From positions 44,299,001 to 44,363,000 of the forward strand of contig CM069876.1 of assembly GCA_036172665.1 (NCBI GenBank): a stretch of DNA of 64,000 nucleotides, written 5' to 3'. Positions 45,846-57,410 of the stretch are shown here, in pieces. The notes beneath the pieces were generated by a model, which saw nothing but the letters and a program-made list of their open reading frames with translations, searched no databases and was not told where the DNA came from. The stretch's first letter is position 1. Each line of letters begins with the position of its first letter. The position numbers and the translations under genes are program-made. Source of the stretch: Prosopocoilus inquinatus (taxonomy: Eukaryota; Arthropoda; Insecta; Coleoptera; Lucanidae).

Positions 45846-47344
45846 AGCGTATGTTGTCACGTGACATGAATATTCCGTCACATGCTTATACAACAGATTA
45901 ACCTGCAGTGCAATTTAATTTAATTTGAATAAAGTGGATTAACGCTTCACATTTTGTGTAGGTCAGTGGTGGGAGTCAATTCTCGAATTACAATTAAAAA
46001 TGCCGCATTGAAAAGAAAAAGTTGCAACATTGCGTATTTGAACTACTCGAACCGACTGATAAGTAATTTCAAAATTTACGTTAATTTTACGTGATAGTGT
46101 TTTTACCTTCATAGCAACAACAAGAGCGTTTAGCTTTCGGAAAATGGAAAACATCAGTACTGTAGCAATCAACAAAAAAACGAACTAGTCCAACTAGTGA
46201 TAGTTGAGATCAAGATTTCATTACTGGGAAACTAACCAACAAATTTGCTTTTTTGGAAACAATAATAGCTCTGCTCGTTCGTCGATTTAATCCTTCTTCT
46301 TTTAGATTATTTCTCCATTGTTTTCTTTTTCTCTCAATTAAAGAAAAAATATATTGAATCTGGAGTTCAGTTTAGGATCGCCCGGAACGAGATAAGTCAC
46401 GTGCTTTTCCTGAAACCGTTCGAGTCCACGTTCCGCCTGCTCAATGAATTTTCTTTTCTCGCGAACTCGAAACTCAGTTTTCGACAGTGAAGTTACTGTT
46501 TAAATTAATAAATTTTTGTGTGTATTGATAAAAGTATAACAAATTGATCACTGATCAAATAATTAATTAAAAAAAAAAAAACAACCTCTCTAAAATGATT
46601 TTCCTTTCGAAGCGCTTTTAATATTTCAGCCGATACAGGCAGGCAGGCAGGCAATTTTCTTTAATAAAAGTTCATTCGCTTTATTACCTGCCCCAAGATC
46701 TGGCGAGGGTTAATCGGAGGGAACCGCCGCGAACTTAATGGAAGGAAACGGATTTCTACAGCTTGCCGCCTCCCCCGTTCTGCCAATGAACTGATTATCA
46801 GGGGAGAATTGGTTTGCTCGAATTGTTTCAGATTTCGGCGGGCGGGCGGCGCTCGTTATTATCATTAAACGGATCCAAGAAATGATGTTTGTTAACGATT
46901 TTTACTGCGCGCATTAAAATTAAGTAGAAAAAAGTATTGAACATATACTTAATACTTCCTACAATAATAGTCATTATTACACCTTTAAGGGCCAATTTCA
47001 TAATCGAACTAAAGGAGACTTTAAAATAAAAGTCACATTCTGATGTATAAATAACTATGTTTTCGCGTTCTTTTCCCATATGACTGTGACTATTCGTGTA
47101 AAGTTTTGAAAACTCCGTCGCCCTTTACATCGAAAACAAAACATTTTAGGCCCTGTGTTCATAGGAACTTTTTTACTTAAAATTAGCTCCGCGAACCGCC
47201 CCTTCAATTTTCTTGCAAACATCAAGTGAAACCCTGTGTAGTACGATAATTAAATTAAAAAAAACCTTTTCCTTTCTGTTCACTCATCGCATTAAAAGAA
47301 TCTCGTTTAACTTCCGTGAACTCGGCAAGAAACTGGAAAGTCGG
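45846..47344. other. Mostly unique noncoding DNA; (AGGC)n; dispersed repeat at 46985-47115
   Basis: An AGGCAGGCAGGCAGGC run is at about 46637-46653. The segment 46985-47115 (TTAAGGGCCAATTTCATAAT start, then AAAATAAAAGTCACATTCTG) is a close relative of about 60618-60746 and belongs to the MITE family described at 53554. No gene is supported. Confidence 0.5.
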
Positions 47345-50300
47345 TCAACTTTTTCATCTAAGAACTTGAAGGCTATTTCTTGGCCTTTCCGCTTCTCGAT
47401 GCATTCGCTTCGTTGCACCCCCAGAAAGACGTGACACACTTCAGGGGAGCTTGAAGCTTGAAGACGACGAGATAAAAGCCAAACTCGCCCCGTCGTGCTT
47501 TTTACAAAACGTCGTTTCAAGACGGAGCAGAGGTTTTTACTTACTATACAGGGTGTTACGTGGTTCTATACTTAAATTAAAAAAGAAAGAAAAAGTTTTG
47601 AGTCGCAAAATCACATTGGATGTTAAAACGAAACGTGCACAGCTGCGAACAGAAAATTTCGAACACCAATCTGTCAACTTGAAGGCTATTTCTTAGTCTT
47701 TCCACTTCTCAATGCATTCGCTTCGTTGCAAACTCGGAACGACGTGACGTACAAACCTACTTTAGGGGAGCTTGAAGACGACGAGATAAAAGCCAGACTC
47801 GCCCCCGACGTCATACTTTTTACGAAACATCGTTTCAAGAAGGAGTAGACGTTTTTTACTTACTAGCCAGATACAGGGTGTTACCTGGTTCTATACTTAA
47901 CTTAAAAAATAATAATAATGAGCCGCCAAATCACATTGGATATTAAAACGAAACATGCACAGCTGCGGATGGAAAATTTCGAACACCAATCTGTCAACTT
48001 GAAAGCTATTTCTTAGTCTTTCCACTTTTCAATGCATTCGCTTCGTTGCACCCTCGGAACGACGTGACGTACAAACCTACTTTAGGGGTGCTTGAAGACG
48101 ACGAGATAAAAGCCAGACTCGCCCCCGACGTCATACTTTTTACGAAACATCGTTTCAAGAAGGAGTAGACGTTTTTTACTTACTAGCCAGATACAGGGTG
48201 TTACCTGGTTCTATACTTAACTTAAAAAATAATAATAATGAGCCGCCAAATCACATTGGATATTAAAACGAAACATGCACAGCTGCGGATGGAAAATTTC
48301 GAACACCAATCTGTCAACTTGAAAGCTATTTCTTAGTCTTTCCACTTTTCCATGCATTCGCTTCGTTGCACCCTCGGAACGACGTGACGTACAAACCTAC
48401 TTTAGGGGTGCTTGAAGACGACGAGATAAAAGCCAGACTCGCCCCCGACGTCATACTTTTTACGAAACATCGTTTCAAGAAGGAGTAGACGTTTTTTACT
48501 TACTAGCCAGATACAGGGTGTTACCTGGTTCTATACTTAACTTAAAAAATAATAATAATGAGCCGCCAAATCACATTGGATATTAAAACGAAACATGCAC
48601 AGCTGCGGATGGAAAATTTCGAACACCAATCTGTCAACTTGAAAGCTATTTCTTAGTCTTTCCACTTTTCAATGCATTCGCTTCGTTGCACCCTCGGAAC
48701 GACGTGACGTACAAACCTACTTTAGGGGTGCTTGAAGACGACGAGATAAAAGCCAGACTCGCCCCCGACGTCATACTTTTTACGAAACATCGTTTCAAGA
48801 AGGAGTAGACGTTTTTTACTTACTAGCCAGATACAGGGTGTTACCTGGTTCTATACTTAAATTTAAAAAAAATAATAATAATGAGCCGCCAAATCACATT
48901 GGATATTAAAACGAAACATGCACAGCTGAGGACGGAAAATTTCGAACACCAATCTGTCAACTTAAAAGCTTTTTCTTAGTCTTTCCACTTGTCAATGCAT
49001 TCGCTTCGTTGCAACCTCGGAACGACGTGACGTACAAACCTACTTTAGGGGCGCTTGAAGACGACGAGATAAAAGCCAGACTCGCCCCCGACGTCATACT
49101 TTTCACGAAACATCGTTTCAAGACGGAGCAGACGTTGTTTACTTACTAGCCAGATACAGGGTGTTACCTGGCTCTATACTTAAATTAAAAAAAATAATAA
49201 TAATGAGCCGCTAAATCACATTGGATATTAAAACGAAACATGCACAGCTGAGGACGGAAAATTTCGAACACCAATCTGTTAACTTGAAGGCTATTTCCTG
49301 GTCCTTCCACTTGTCAATGCATTCGCTTCGTTGCACCCTCGGAACGACGTGACGTACAAACCTACTTTAGGGGCGCTTGAAGACGACGAGATAAAAGCCA
49401 GACTCGCCCCCGACGTCATACTTTTCACGAAACATCGTTTCAAGACGGAGCAGACGTTGTTTACTTACTAGCCAGATACAGGGTGTTACCTGGCTCTATA
49501 CTTAAATTAAAAAAAATAATAATAATGAGCCGCTAAATCACATTGGATATTAAAACGAAACATGCACAGCTGAGGACGGAAAATTTCGAACACCAATCTG
49601 TTAACTTGAAGGCTATTTCCTGGTCCTTCCACTTGTCAATGCATTCGCTTCGTTGCACCCTCGGAACGACGTGACGTACAAACCTACTTTAGGGGCGCTT
49701 GAAGACGACGAGATAAAAGCCAGACTCGCCCCCGACGTCATACTTTTCACGAAACATCGTTTCAAGACGGAGCAGACGTTTTTTTACTTACTAGCCAGAT
49801 ACAGGGTGTTACCTGGTTCTATACTTAAATTAAAAAAAAATAATAATAATGAGCCGCCAAATCACATTGGATATTAAAACGAAACATGCACAGCTGCGGA
49901 CGGAAAATTTCGAACACCAATCTGTCAACTTGAAGGCTATTTCTTAGTCTTTCCACTTCTCAATGCATTCGCTTCGTTGCAACCTCGGAACGACGTGACG
50001 TACAAACCTACTTTAGGGGCGCTTGAAGACGACGAGATAAAAGCCAGACTCGCCCCCGACGTCATACTTTTCACGAAACATCGTTTCAAGACGGAGCAGA
50101 CGTTTTTTTACTTACTAGCCAGATACAGGGTGTTACCTGGTTCTATACTTAAATTTAAAAAAAATAATAATAATGAGCCGCCAAATCACATTGGATATTA
50201 AAACGAAACATGCACAGCTGCGGACGGAAAATTTCGAACACCAATCTGTCAACTTGAAGGCTATTTCTTAGTCTTTCCACTTCTCAATGCATTCGCTTCG

Positions 50301-51212
50301 TTGCAACCTCGGAACGACGTGACGTACAAACCTACTTTAGGGGCGCTTGAAGACGACGAGATAAAAGCCAGACTCGCCCCCGACGTCATACTTTTCACGA
50401 AACATCGTTTCAAGACGGAGCAGACGTTTTTTTACTTACTAGCCAGATACAGGGTGTTACCTGGTTCTATACTTAAATTTAAAAAAAATAATAATAATGA
50501 GCCGCCAAATCACATTGGATATTAAAACGAAACATGCACAGCTGCGGACGGAAAATTTCGAACACCAATCTGTCAACTTGAAGGCTATTTCTTAGTCTTT
50601 CCACTTCTCAATGCATTCGCTTCGTTGCACCCTCGGAACGACGTGACGTACAAACCTACTTTAGGGGCTCTTGAAGACGACGAGATAAAAGCCAGACTCG
50701 CCCCCGACGTCATACTTTTTACGAAACATCGTTTCAAGAAGGAGCAGACGTTTTTTACTTACTAGCCAGATACAGGGTGTTACCTGGTTCTACACTTAAA
50801 TTTAAAAAAATATAAAATAATGAGGCGTCAAATCACATTGGATATTAAAAAGGAAACATGCACAGCTGCGGACAGAAAATTTCGAACACCAATCTGTCAA
50901 CTTGAAAGCTATTTCTTATTCTTTCCACTTGTCAATGCATTCGCTTCGTTGCACCCTCGGAACGACGTGACGTACAAACCTACTTTAGGGGCGCTTGAAG
51001 ACGACGAAATAAAAGCCAGACTAGCCCCCGACGTCATACTTTTTACGAAACATCGTTTCAAGAAGGAGCAGACGTTGTTTACTTACTAGCCAGATACAGG
51101 GTGTTACCTGGCTCTATACTTAAATTAAAAAAAATAAAATAATGAGCCGCCAAATCGCAATGGATGTTAAAACGAAACATGCACATGTGCGGACAGAAAT
51201 TTTCGGACACTA
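47345..51212 (+). repeat. About 322-bp satellite array, 12 units
   Basis: GCATTCGCTTCGTTGCA occurs at 47401, 47714, 48034, 48354, 48674, 48997, 49319, 49641, 49965, 50289, 50613 and 50937. Spacings are 313, 320 three times, 323, 322 twice, then 324 four times. Units share GACGTGACGTACAAACCTAC, GACGACGAGATAAAAGCC, CGCCCCCGACGTCATACTTT and CAGGGTGTTACCTGG. Blocks of the same length are almost identical to each other, and the first and last units are the most diverged. A frame of 74 codons stays open in several units but starts without ATG in most. Confidence 0.95.
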
Positions 51213-53399
51213 CTGTCATCTGATTGACGGATGACGTAAGAATGAGAAACCTTTTTTGGTGTAAACCAAATCTTTGTTAGCTTTTTTTCTGACCTTTTAA
51301 AAAATGAATTTTGAAGTTTGTTTTTCTGTCAGACATAAATTGTACGTTGTATCATATTTTAAAAATGTTACAGTCATTATTATTGTCCAAAGAGGTACTT
51401 TTTAACTCTTCAAGAGAATACTGAGTCCGACCACTGAATCGCATGCTTTTAAATTCTGCGATTAATACAATTTTGACTGAAACCAAAAGTGAGGTTAATT
51501 ATTCCTAAAGTCTGGTTCACACACTGCTACGTTGGTGGAATGACGCTGGTGTCCGAAATTTTCTGTCCGCAGCTGTACGCAAAAAAAGGCGAACAAGTCA
51601 ATTACCTCAGAAAGAGGGAAATAAAAAATAAATGTCGGAAAGAGGGAAAGATAAAAATAAATGTCAGAAAAAGGGAAATAAAAAAATAACGAAATAACAA
51701 ACTATTCGAAAAAGTATTTAAAAAAAATATTCCGTTATTAGAAAGAGGAAAAAAATTCTTCCACTTAAAACAACGAACGAAACAACTAAAAAAATGTTTA
51801 GTGTTTCGCGTTTTATTTGCGGAATTGTTATTTTTTGTCGGTTAATCCCTGAAATGTACAACAGCGCAACAAGCGGAATTATTAATGGAACTAATTACAA
51901 GGGAAACTGATATTCTGCCCGCCCTAAAAACCGTCGCCCGGCGTTATCTAAACGATGCAGTTCCGCCCCCGCACAGAAGGAATCGCAAATCGGGGAATTA
52001 CCGTGGGGGAACAATCTCGGTTATGAATTCTAAACGCGCAACAGATACAGCAGGAAGCTCAAATATATCGATTATCGTCGTCACCCTACTTGCACCCTCT
52101 CTAATACCAGTCGAGCCAATAATATCGTCGCCTGTTTAAATTTGGCGCGCCGTGGAACGAGAGTTTTTTTTTTTTTGATGCAGTTGGCATCCGCGCTAGC
52201 TCTTGTCATTGTTGAGAGTGTCGTTTTTTTGTTTTTTTCTTCTTTTCGTAAATGCCAAGATTCCAATTTCACGCATTTTTGAATCTCACCAACATATGGG
52301 TCGCGGACATGTAACTGTAATTACCAAAAGTTACTTCTTTTTCGGAAGTGGTGCATAACGAATCAATTACTTTTATTTTTTTTAGGTTAGGTTAGTTGAC
52401 ATGTTTAATTGTTGTTATTTCAAGCGCTGTTGCCTAGTTTTTTGATCTTGTCACACTAGTTCTGATGATTTTCTGTTAACATTGCGGAGAAGTTCTTGCA
52501 CGTCGAAAATTTAGTGGTTTCATGGCTAGCAACCCTCTACAGGTTTAAATGTTCTTACAAAAAAAAAATTATTCTGATTCATTTTCTGCGGGTATGTCGC
52601 CTTTGATTTACTTTTAAAAAAAAATTAAATTTTTGTTTTTCTGAATTGGCTTCATAGCTTCACTCGTTTTGTACTTAATTTCACTTAACTTTAGACTTTT
52701 TGTGCATTACATTTTTCTTTAAAGCGTTCTTAAACACAGAGAAAGAAATTTCTTAATATTGCGAAATCGAAAGTAAATGCGAGTCGGACGGAATATACAT
52801 ACAGATCGTTCTTGAAAGTGGTTTTCACACCGTAACAAGTGGAGGCAGCGGTGGGATTTTCTAATTAGTAGTATTGGCCACCACAACGCCCAAGGAATTT
52901 TTATTTTTTAACTAAACGGAATTTGAACAAATAAAATTGACAAGCTTTACATATATAGTATTATTTATTTGATATTATAGGTAGACATATACATAATATG
53001 TAAATATTTATTTTTATTTTTTTGTTTGGGTTGAGTAGAGTTAGGTTGAGCTGAATGACATAAACCTTGACTTAGGTTTTCACATAAGTTGAATCAGGTT
53101 TTAATTGTCAAAAGATTACATTTTTTTATAAAAGTTTTTAATTTTAACTTTTTTGTCCTCGAGCTGCTCTCTTGCTGAGGGGTCCCCCAGACAGTGCCGA
53201 CACAACTGTCCGGTGTATGCTCGGAAAATTCACTGCAACCGACCCTGACTTGCATGCAACTTGCAACTAATTTATTGCGCTTCAATTTTGAGTTTAAATT
53301 CCTCCTTATAAATTTATGACGTAGATGACTTTGTGACGTAGGTACACATCTACTTGGATAGATCGGGCCTTAACATTTTTCTTTTTTGAGTTCTTGGAG
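51213..53399. other. Unique and AT-rich noncoding DNA; short minisatellite at 51606-51690
   Basis: AAAGAGGGAAATAAAAAAT and near copies alternate with AAATGTC(G/A)GAAA about three times at 51606-51690 (period about 30-33 bp). GGTTAGGTTAGTTGACAT is near 52384. CTGTCCGCAGCTGTACGC near 51563 is the complement of part of the satellite unit, suggesting a relic. No gene is supported. Confidence 0.45.
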
Positions 53400-55600
53400 G
53401 TCAATTGAGTTTTCTCTTTTTGAGATATTTTTTATTGATTCTCATTTTTTTTCTGGGTTGAGTTATTTTTAAATGATTTCTTGAGTTATTTTTAATTGAT
53501 TTTCAGTTTTTTTTGGATTGAGTTGAGTTATGTTGTTCTTACTTGTGACATACTTATGGCCGTTTTCATAATCGAAGCTTTAATTTAAAGTCACTTTAAG
53601 AATACGGAAAACAAATCTTCTTCCTTTTAGTTTAAAGTTACTTTGAATTTAAAGTCCTAATAGGAAATCGGCCCTAAGTTCTGATTTTAAGTTATTTTTT
53701 TTTTTAGTTTTAATTATTTTTACTTTAATTTTTGGATTGGACTGAATTTTAATTGTTTTGATTTTTAAGGTTTATTTCTTGTTTTTTTACACTTTTTTAA
53801 AATGTTATATTTTTGGATCTTAGTTTTGCTTGGGTTGAATCGAATAGGCACAACTTGAGTTCGGTTGGCCTTAATTTAATTTTTTTTTGTATTTTGAGAT
53901 TTTTAAGTTTTACTTTTTGTTAATTTTAAGTTTTCGCTTGGGTTGAGTCAAGTTAATTTGTTTTGAGCAGATATAGATGGCTTGAATTGGAGACGAATTG
54001 AATGTTTTTAATTGATCCTAATTTTTCTTTTTCTTGTTTGCCGGATTGAGTTGAGTTAGGTTGGTCTTGAGTTTTGTTTCGAGTTATTTTTTTAAAGTTT
54101 TAATTATTTTTATTTAAAATGTTGGTTGGGTTGGAACAGCCTTGAGTTGGGTTGAACAGAATTTTTATAGTTATGTTTTTTTTTTAAATTTTGTTCCTTG
54201 TTTTGAGTTTGCAAGCTTCCATTTTGAGTTTAAATTTTTACTTTAATTTTTTCGATTGAACTGAATTTTAATTGTTTTGATTTTTAAGTTTATTTCTTGT
54301 TTTTTTTACACTTTTTTTAAAATGTTATATTTTTGGATCTTAGTTTTGCTTGGGTTGAATCGAATAGGCACAACTTGAGTTCGATTGGCCTTAATTTAAT
54401 TTTTTTTTGTATTTTGAGATTTTTAAGTTTTACTTTTTGTTAATTTTAACTTTTCGCTTGGGTTGAGTCAAGTTAATTTCTTTTGAGCAGAGATAGATGG
54501 CTTGAATTGGAAGCGAATTGAATGTCTTTAATTGATTCTAATTTTTCCTTTTCTTGTTTGCCGGATTGAGTTGAGTTAGGTTGGTCTTGAGTTTTGTTTC
54601 GAGTTATTTTTTTAAAGTTTTAATTATTTTTATTTAAAATATTTTCTTGGGTTGGATTGGAATAGCGTTGAGTTGGGTTGAACAGAATTTTTATAGTTAT
54701 GATTTTTTTCTAATTTTGTTTCTTATTTTGAGTTTGCAAGTTTGAATTTTAATGCCTTAGATTTGAGTTCGACTTGTATATTTTTGGGTCTCAATTTCGC
54801 TTGGGTTTGAATCGAGTGAAGACGAGTTGAATTCAGTTGACCTTAATTCCAATTGAGATGCAAATTTTTGTGTTTTGAGACTTTGAGATTTTTCAGTTTT
54901 AATTTCTGATAATTTTAATTTTTGCTTCGGTTGAGTCAAGTTAATTTCTTCTAAGTAGAAGTAGATTGCTCGGATTGGAGGCCAGTTAAGTTTTATGTTT
55001 TTTTTTTAGTTATTTTTAATTTCTTTTGAATAGAGGTAAATTGCTTGAATTGGAGACCAATTCAGACTCAGACTCAATTGAGTTTTGAGTTTTCTTGAGT
55101 TATTTTTAATTAGTTTTAATTTTTTCGTATTTTCTGGATTGAATTGAGTTGGGTTTGATCGTGCCTGTTTGGTCTTGCTCAATTTTGATTGAGTTTTGTT
55201 TTGAGTATTTTTTGATTTTAATTTTTACTTAGCTCTGGTATAGTTGAGGTTGCACTCGGTTGGAATAATTTTGAGTTCGGTTTAATTTTATTTTTTAATT
55301 TTTACGTTTACTTCTTATCTTAAAGATCAAAAACTTACTTATTTTGAGGTTTCACGAGTTTTCAGTTCTAATTTCTCAATTTTAATTCTTTGAGTTTCTA
55401 CTTTCAAAAAAGAGAATTACGTTTTGCTTGGGTTGAATCGAGTTAGGATGAGTTGAATTCGGTCAGCCTTAATTTCAATCGAGTTTCTATTTTGAGGCTT
55501 CGAGATTTTGATGTTTTATTTATTTTTTGTAATTTTTCATAATTTTAACGCCAGCTTGGATTTTTGAAGCTAAGTTGGGTTGATTTGAGTAAAGTTGACT
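53400..55600 (+). repeat. TTGAGTT/TTGGGTTGA-rich repeat with a 520-bp duplication
   Basis: The words TTGAGTT, GGGTTGA and TTTAATT recur densely across 2.2 kb. A longer unit is duplicated: TTTTGGATCTTAGTTTTGCT is at 53811 and 54331, a 520-bp offset, followed in both by TTGGGTTGAATCGAATAGGC. A third diverged copy begins near 54770. Strand composition is strongly biased to T and G on plus. No coding. Confidence 0.8.
53554..53677. mobile_element. Small MITE, 124 bp, TTAKGGCCG ends
   Basis: TTATGGCCGTTTTC at 53554 is mirrored by GAAATCGGCCCTAA ending at 53677, and inner arms share AATTTAAAGT and ACTTTAA blocks. Relatives at 46985-47115 and 60618-60746 share the GGCC(A/G)(A/T)TTTC end and the ACTTTAAAATAAAAGTCACA interior. 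There is no coding capacity. Confidence 0.65.
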
Positions 55601-56638
55601 TTGCTCGTATTTTTAAAGTCGTTTAGAGAATTTAGAGAAAACCAATATGACATTTTATGTTCGTGGGTTCAACAAAATGTCAGTGACATTTAAACAATTT
55701 AAGCGTCAATTAGGATTTGACTAACGTCGTAAAATGTCATATTTTCAACACGACTTGAATTTATGGTCCGTTTAAGATTTTGACAATAATATCGCCCGTT
55801 CAACTTTTAATTTTTTTTTTAATTCCTTAAAGTTTTATTTATATATATATATATATATTTCTTTATACCTCAGTGAAAATAATACCTTCCCCCTCCCTCG
55901 GCGTGTCATACTCTATTATCAGAGTTACTTTTTTTTAATCAGTTGGTTACTGTTCTTACTTTTTTATAGTCCATTTGCAATCCTGATTGGGCCAACATAA
56001 CCTCTACACACATATCAAAATTGCGGGAAATTCAAACCCGATGACAATATTTCTGGCTCACCGGGTACTTGGCGTTACCAAATTCGAATTTATCGGCGGC
56101 CATCTGTCGTGGGGTGGGAAATGGGAAATGTCGTGTGCCTCCAGATTTATTATCACTTCATCGAGTACTCGAGGGTACACGAAAATTTATGACGTGACGA
56201 GTGCTGGGTAAACACAGCGGGCGAGTTAATTTCGGATTATGTAAACAAACAAATCGGAAACACGTTATTAACGAACGACTGGCGACGGCGAGAAGATAAA
56301 TAAAAACGATACATTTCATAAATTAAACAACTGATCTGGGTTTCATTTTTTGACACCAACAAAACCGCCTCTAGGGCCTTTTCCAAATCAGTAAAGACTT
56401 TGCGGACACCTGTATAGCATAAAATGCATTTCGTCCATTTTAGAACGCGGCCCGCGAAGTCCTTGGCATAGGCAACCCATCCATCCATCAAATCAGAAAC
56501 AATTTTGTGCTTTCATTAAAACAGCATTTTAGAAGTAGGATGGGTTGCCTAACTTCCCAATTTAAGGCGTAACTTTTAAAAATTGACAACCTGTAACCTG
56601 CGTGCGATTTATTTAGAATCATTTTCCTTTTTTTGTAG
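55601..56638 (+). other. Unique DNA and 3' part of the intron before the IQ exon
   Basis: An (AT)n run lies at about 55840-55857. The last 17 bases before 56639 are the pyrimidine tract and AG acceptor of the exon. AGGATGGGTTGCCTA near 56536 is the inverse of a segment near 56464-56479, making a small inverted repeat. No exon is supported here. Confidence 0.5.
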
Positions 56639-56920
56639 AGCTGAGCGAAGAACGAACACATTCGGCCAAGACGATAACGATAAACAAGTCGAAGAGCAGA
56701 CCCACTTCGGGCGTAAACAAAGCCGAGCAGGAAACGAACGTGATCGCTGTGAACGGCGCAGTAGAGTCGGAGCAGGAGGAATTAGAGGAGGCTGCCACCA
56801 AGATACAAGCGGCGTTCAGGGGGCACAAGACGAGGAAAAGCATGAAGCAGGCAGACAAACCCAACACCTCGGGACCCACCGCGGAGGACATGGCGAAAGA
56901 ATTTAGACCGGATGATACCG
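56639..56920 (+). CDS. igl: Internal exon of an igloo-like IQ-motif (neuromodulin-type) protein
   Basis: One coding exon of 282 bases: 2 bases, 93 codons, 1 base, so phase 1 at both ends. The acceptor is TTTTTTTGTAG just before 56639 and the donor is CCG|GTAAGT at 56920/56921. The peptide begins LSEERTHSAKTITIN and has an acidic stretch (ESEQEELEEAA) leading into an IQ motif at residues 55-65 (IQAAFRGHKTR, which fits IQxxxRGxxxR). It ends TAEDMAKEFRPDDT. IQ motifs of this class bind calmodulin at low calcium. An acidic lead into ATKIQAAFRGHKTRK, with an EEFxPxD-like link toward the next IQ, is how I remember insect igloo, a neuronal neuromodulin/neurogranin relative. Other IQ proteins are possible. 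No other exon of it is seen, and a foldback element starts 33 bases after the donor. Confidence 0.75.
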
Positions 56921-56952
56921 GTAAGTTCTTCTTTTCTTTTTTTTAATAAAAT

Positions 56953-57410
56953 CGCCGAACCGTGTCATGTTTAGGCAACTCAAACCACTCCGATGTGTAA
57001 AACAAAAATTATTTAATCACCGATTTTTTTTAAGTCGCCGAACCGTGTCACGTTTAGGCAACTCAAACCGCTCCGCTGTTTAAAACAAAAATTATTTAAT
57101 CACTGATCTTTCTTTTAATTCGCCGAATCGTGTCACGTTTAGGCAACTCAAACCACTCCGATGTGTAAAACAAAAATTATTTAATCACCGATTTTTTTCT
57201 AAGTCGCCGAACCGTGTCACGATTAGGCAACTCAAACCGCTCCGCTGTTTAAAACAAGAAATATTTAATCACTGATCTTTCTTTTAATTCGCCGAACCGT
57301 GTCACGCTTAGGCAACTCAAACCACTCCGATGTGTAAAACAAAAATTATTTAATCACTGATCTTTTTTTTAATTCGCCGAACCGTGTCACGTTTAGGCAA
57401 CTCACACACC
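56953..57410 (+). repeat. 84-bp tandem repeat, 168-bp higher-order pattern, left arm tip
   Basis: CGCCGAACCGTGTCA (with point variants) is at 56953, 57036, 57121, 57205, 57290 and 57375, spacings 83-85. Units alternate between CACTCCGATGTGTAA and CGCTCCGCTGTTTAA versions, so the real period is about 168 bp. The right arm has about 2.3 inverted units (60290-60481), all of the first type. Isolated relics lie near 60600 and 60838-60885. Confidence 0.9.

Noticed and set aside
56540..56570. A possible first exon starting ATGGGTTGCCTAACTTCC (MGCLTSQ), resembling a myristoylation-type start, just before the IQ exon.
   Set aside because: The only nearby donor leaves the wrong phase for the IQ exon, the intron would be about 69 bp, and the same sequence occurs inverted at about 56464-56479, so it is part of a small repeat.
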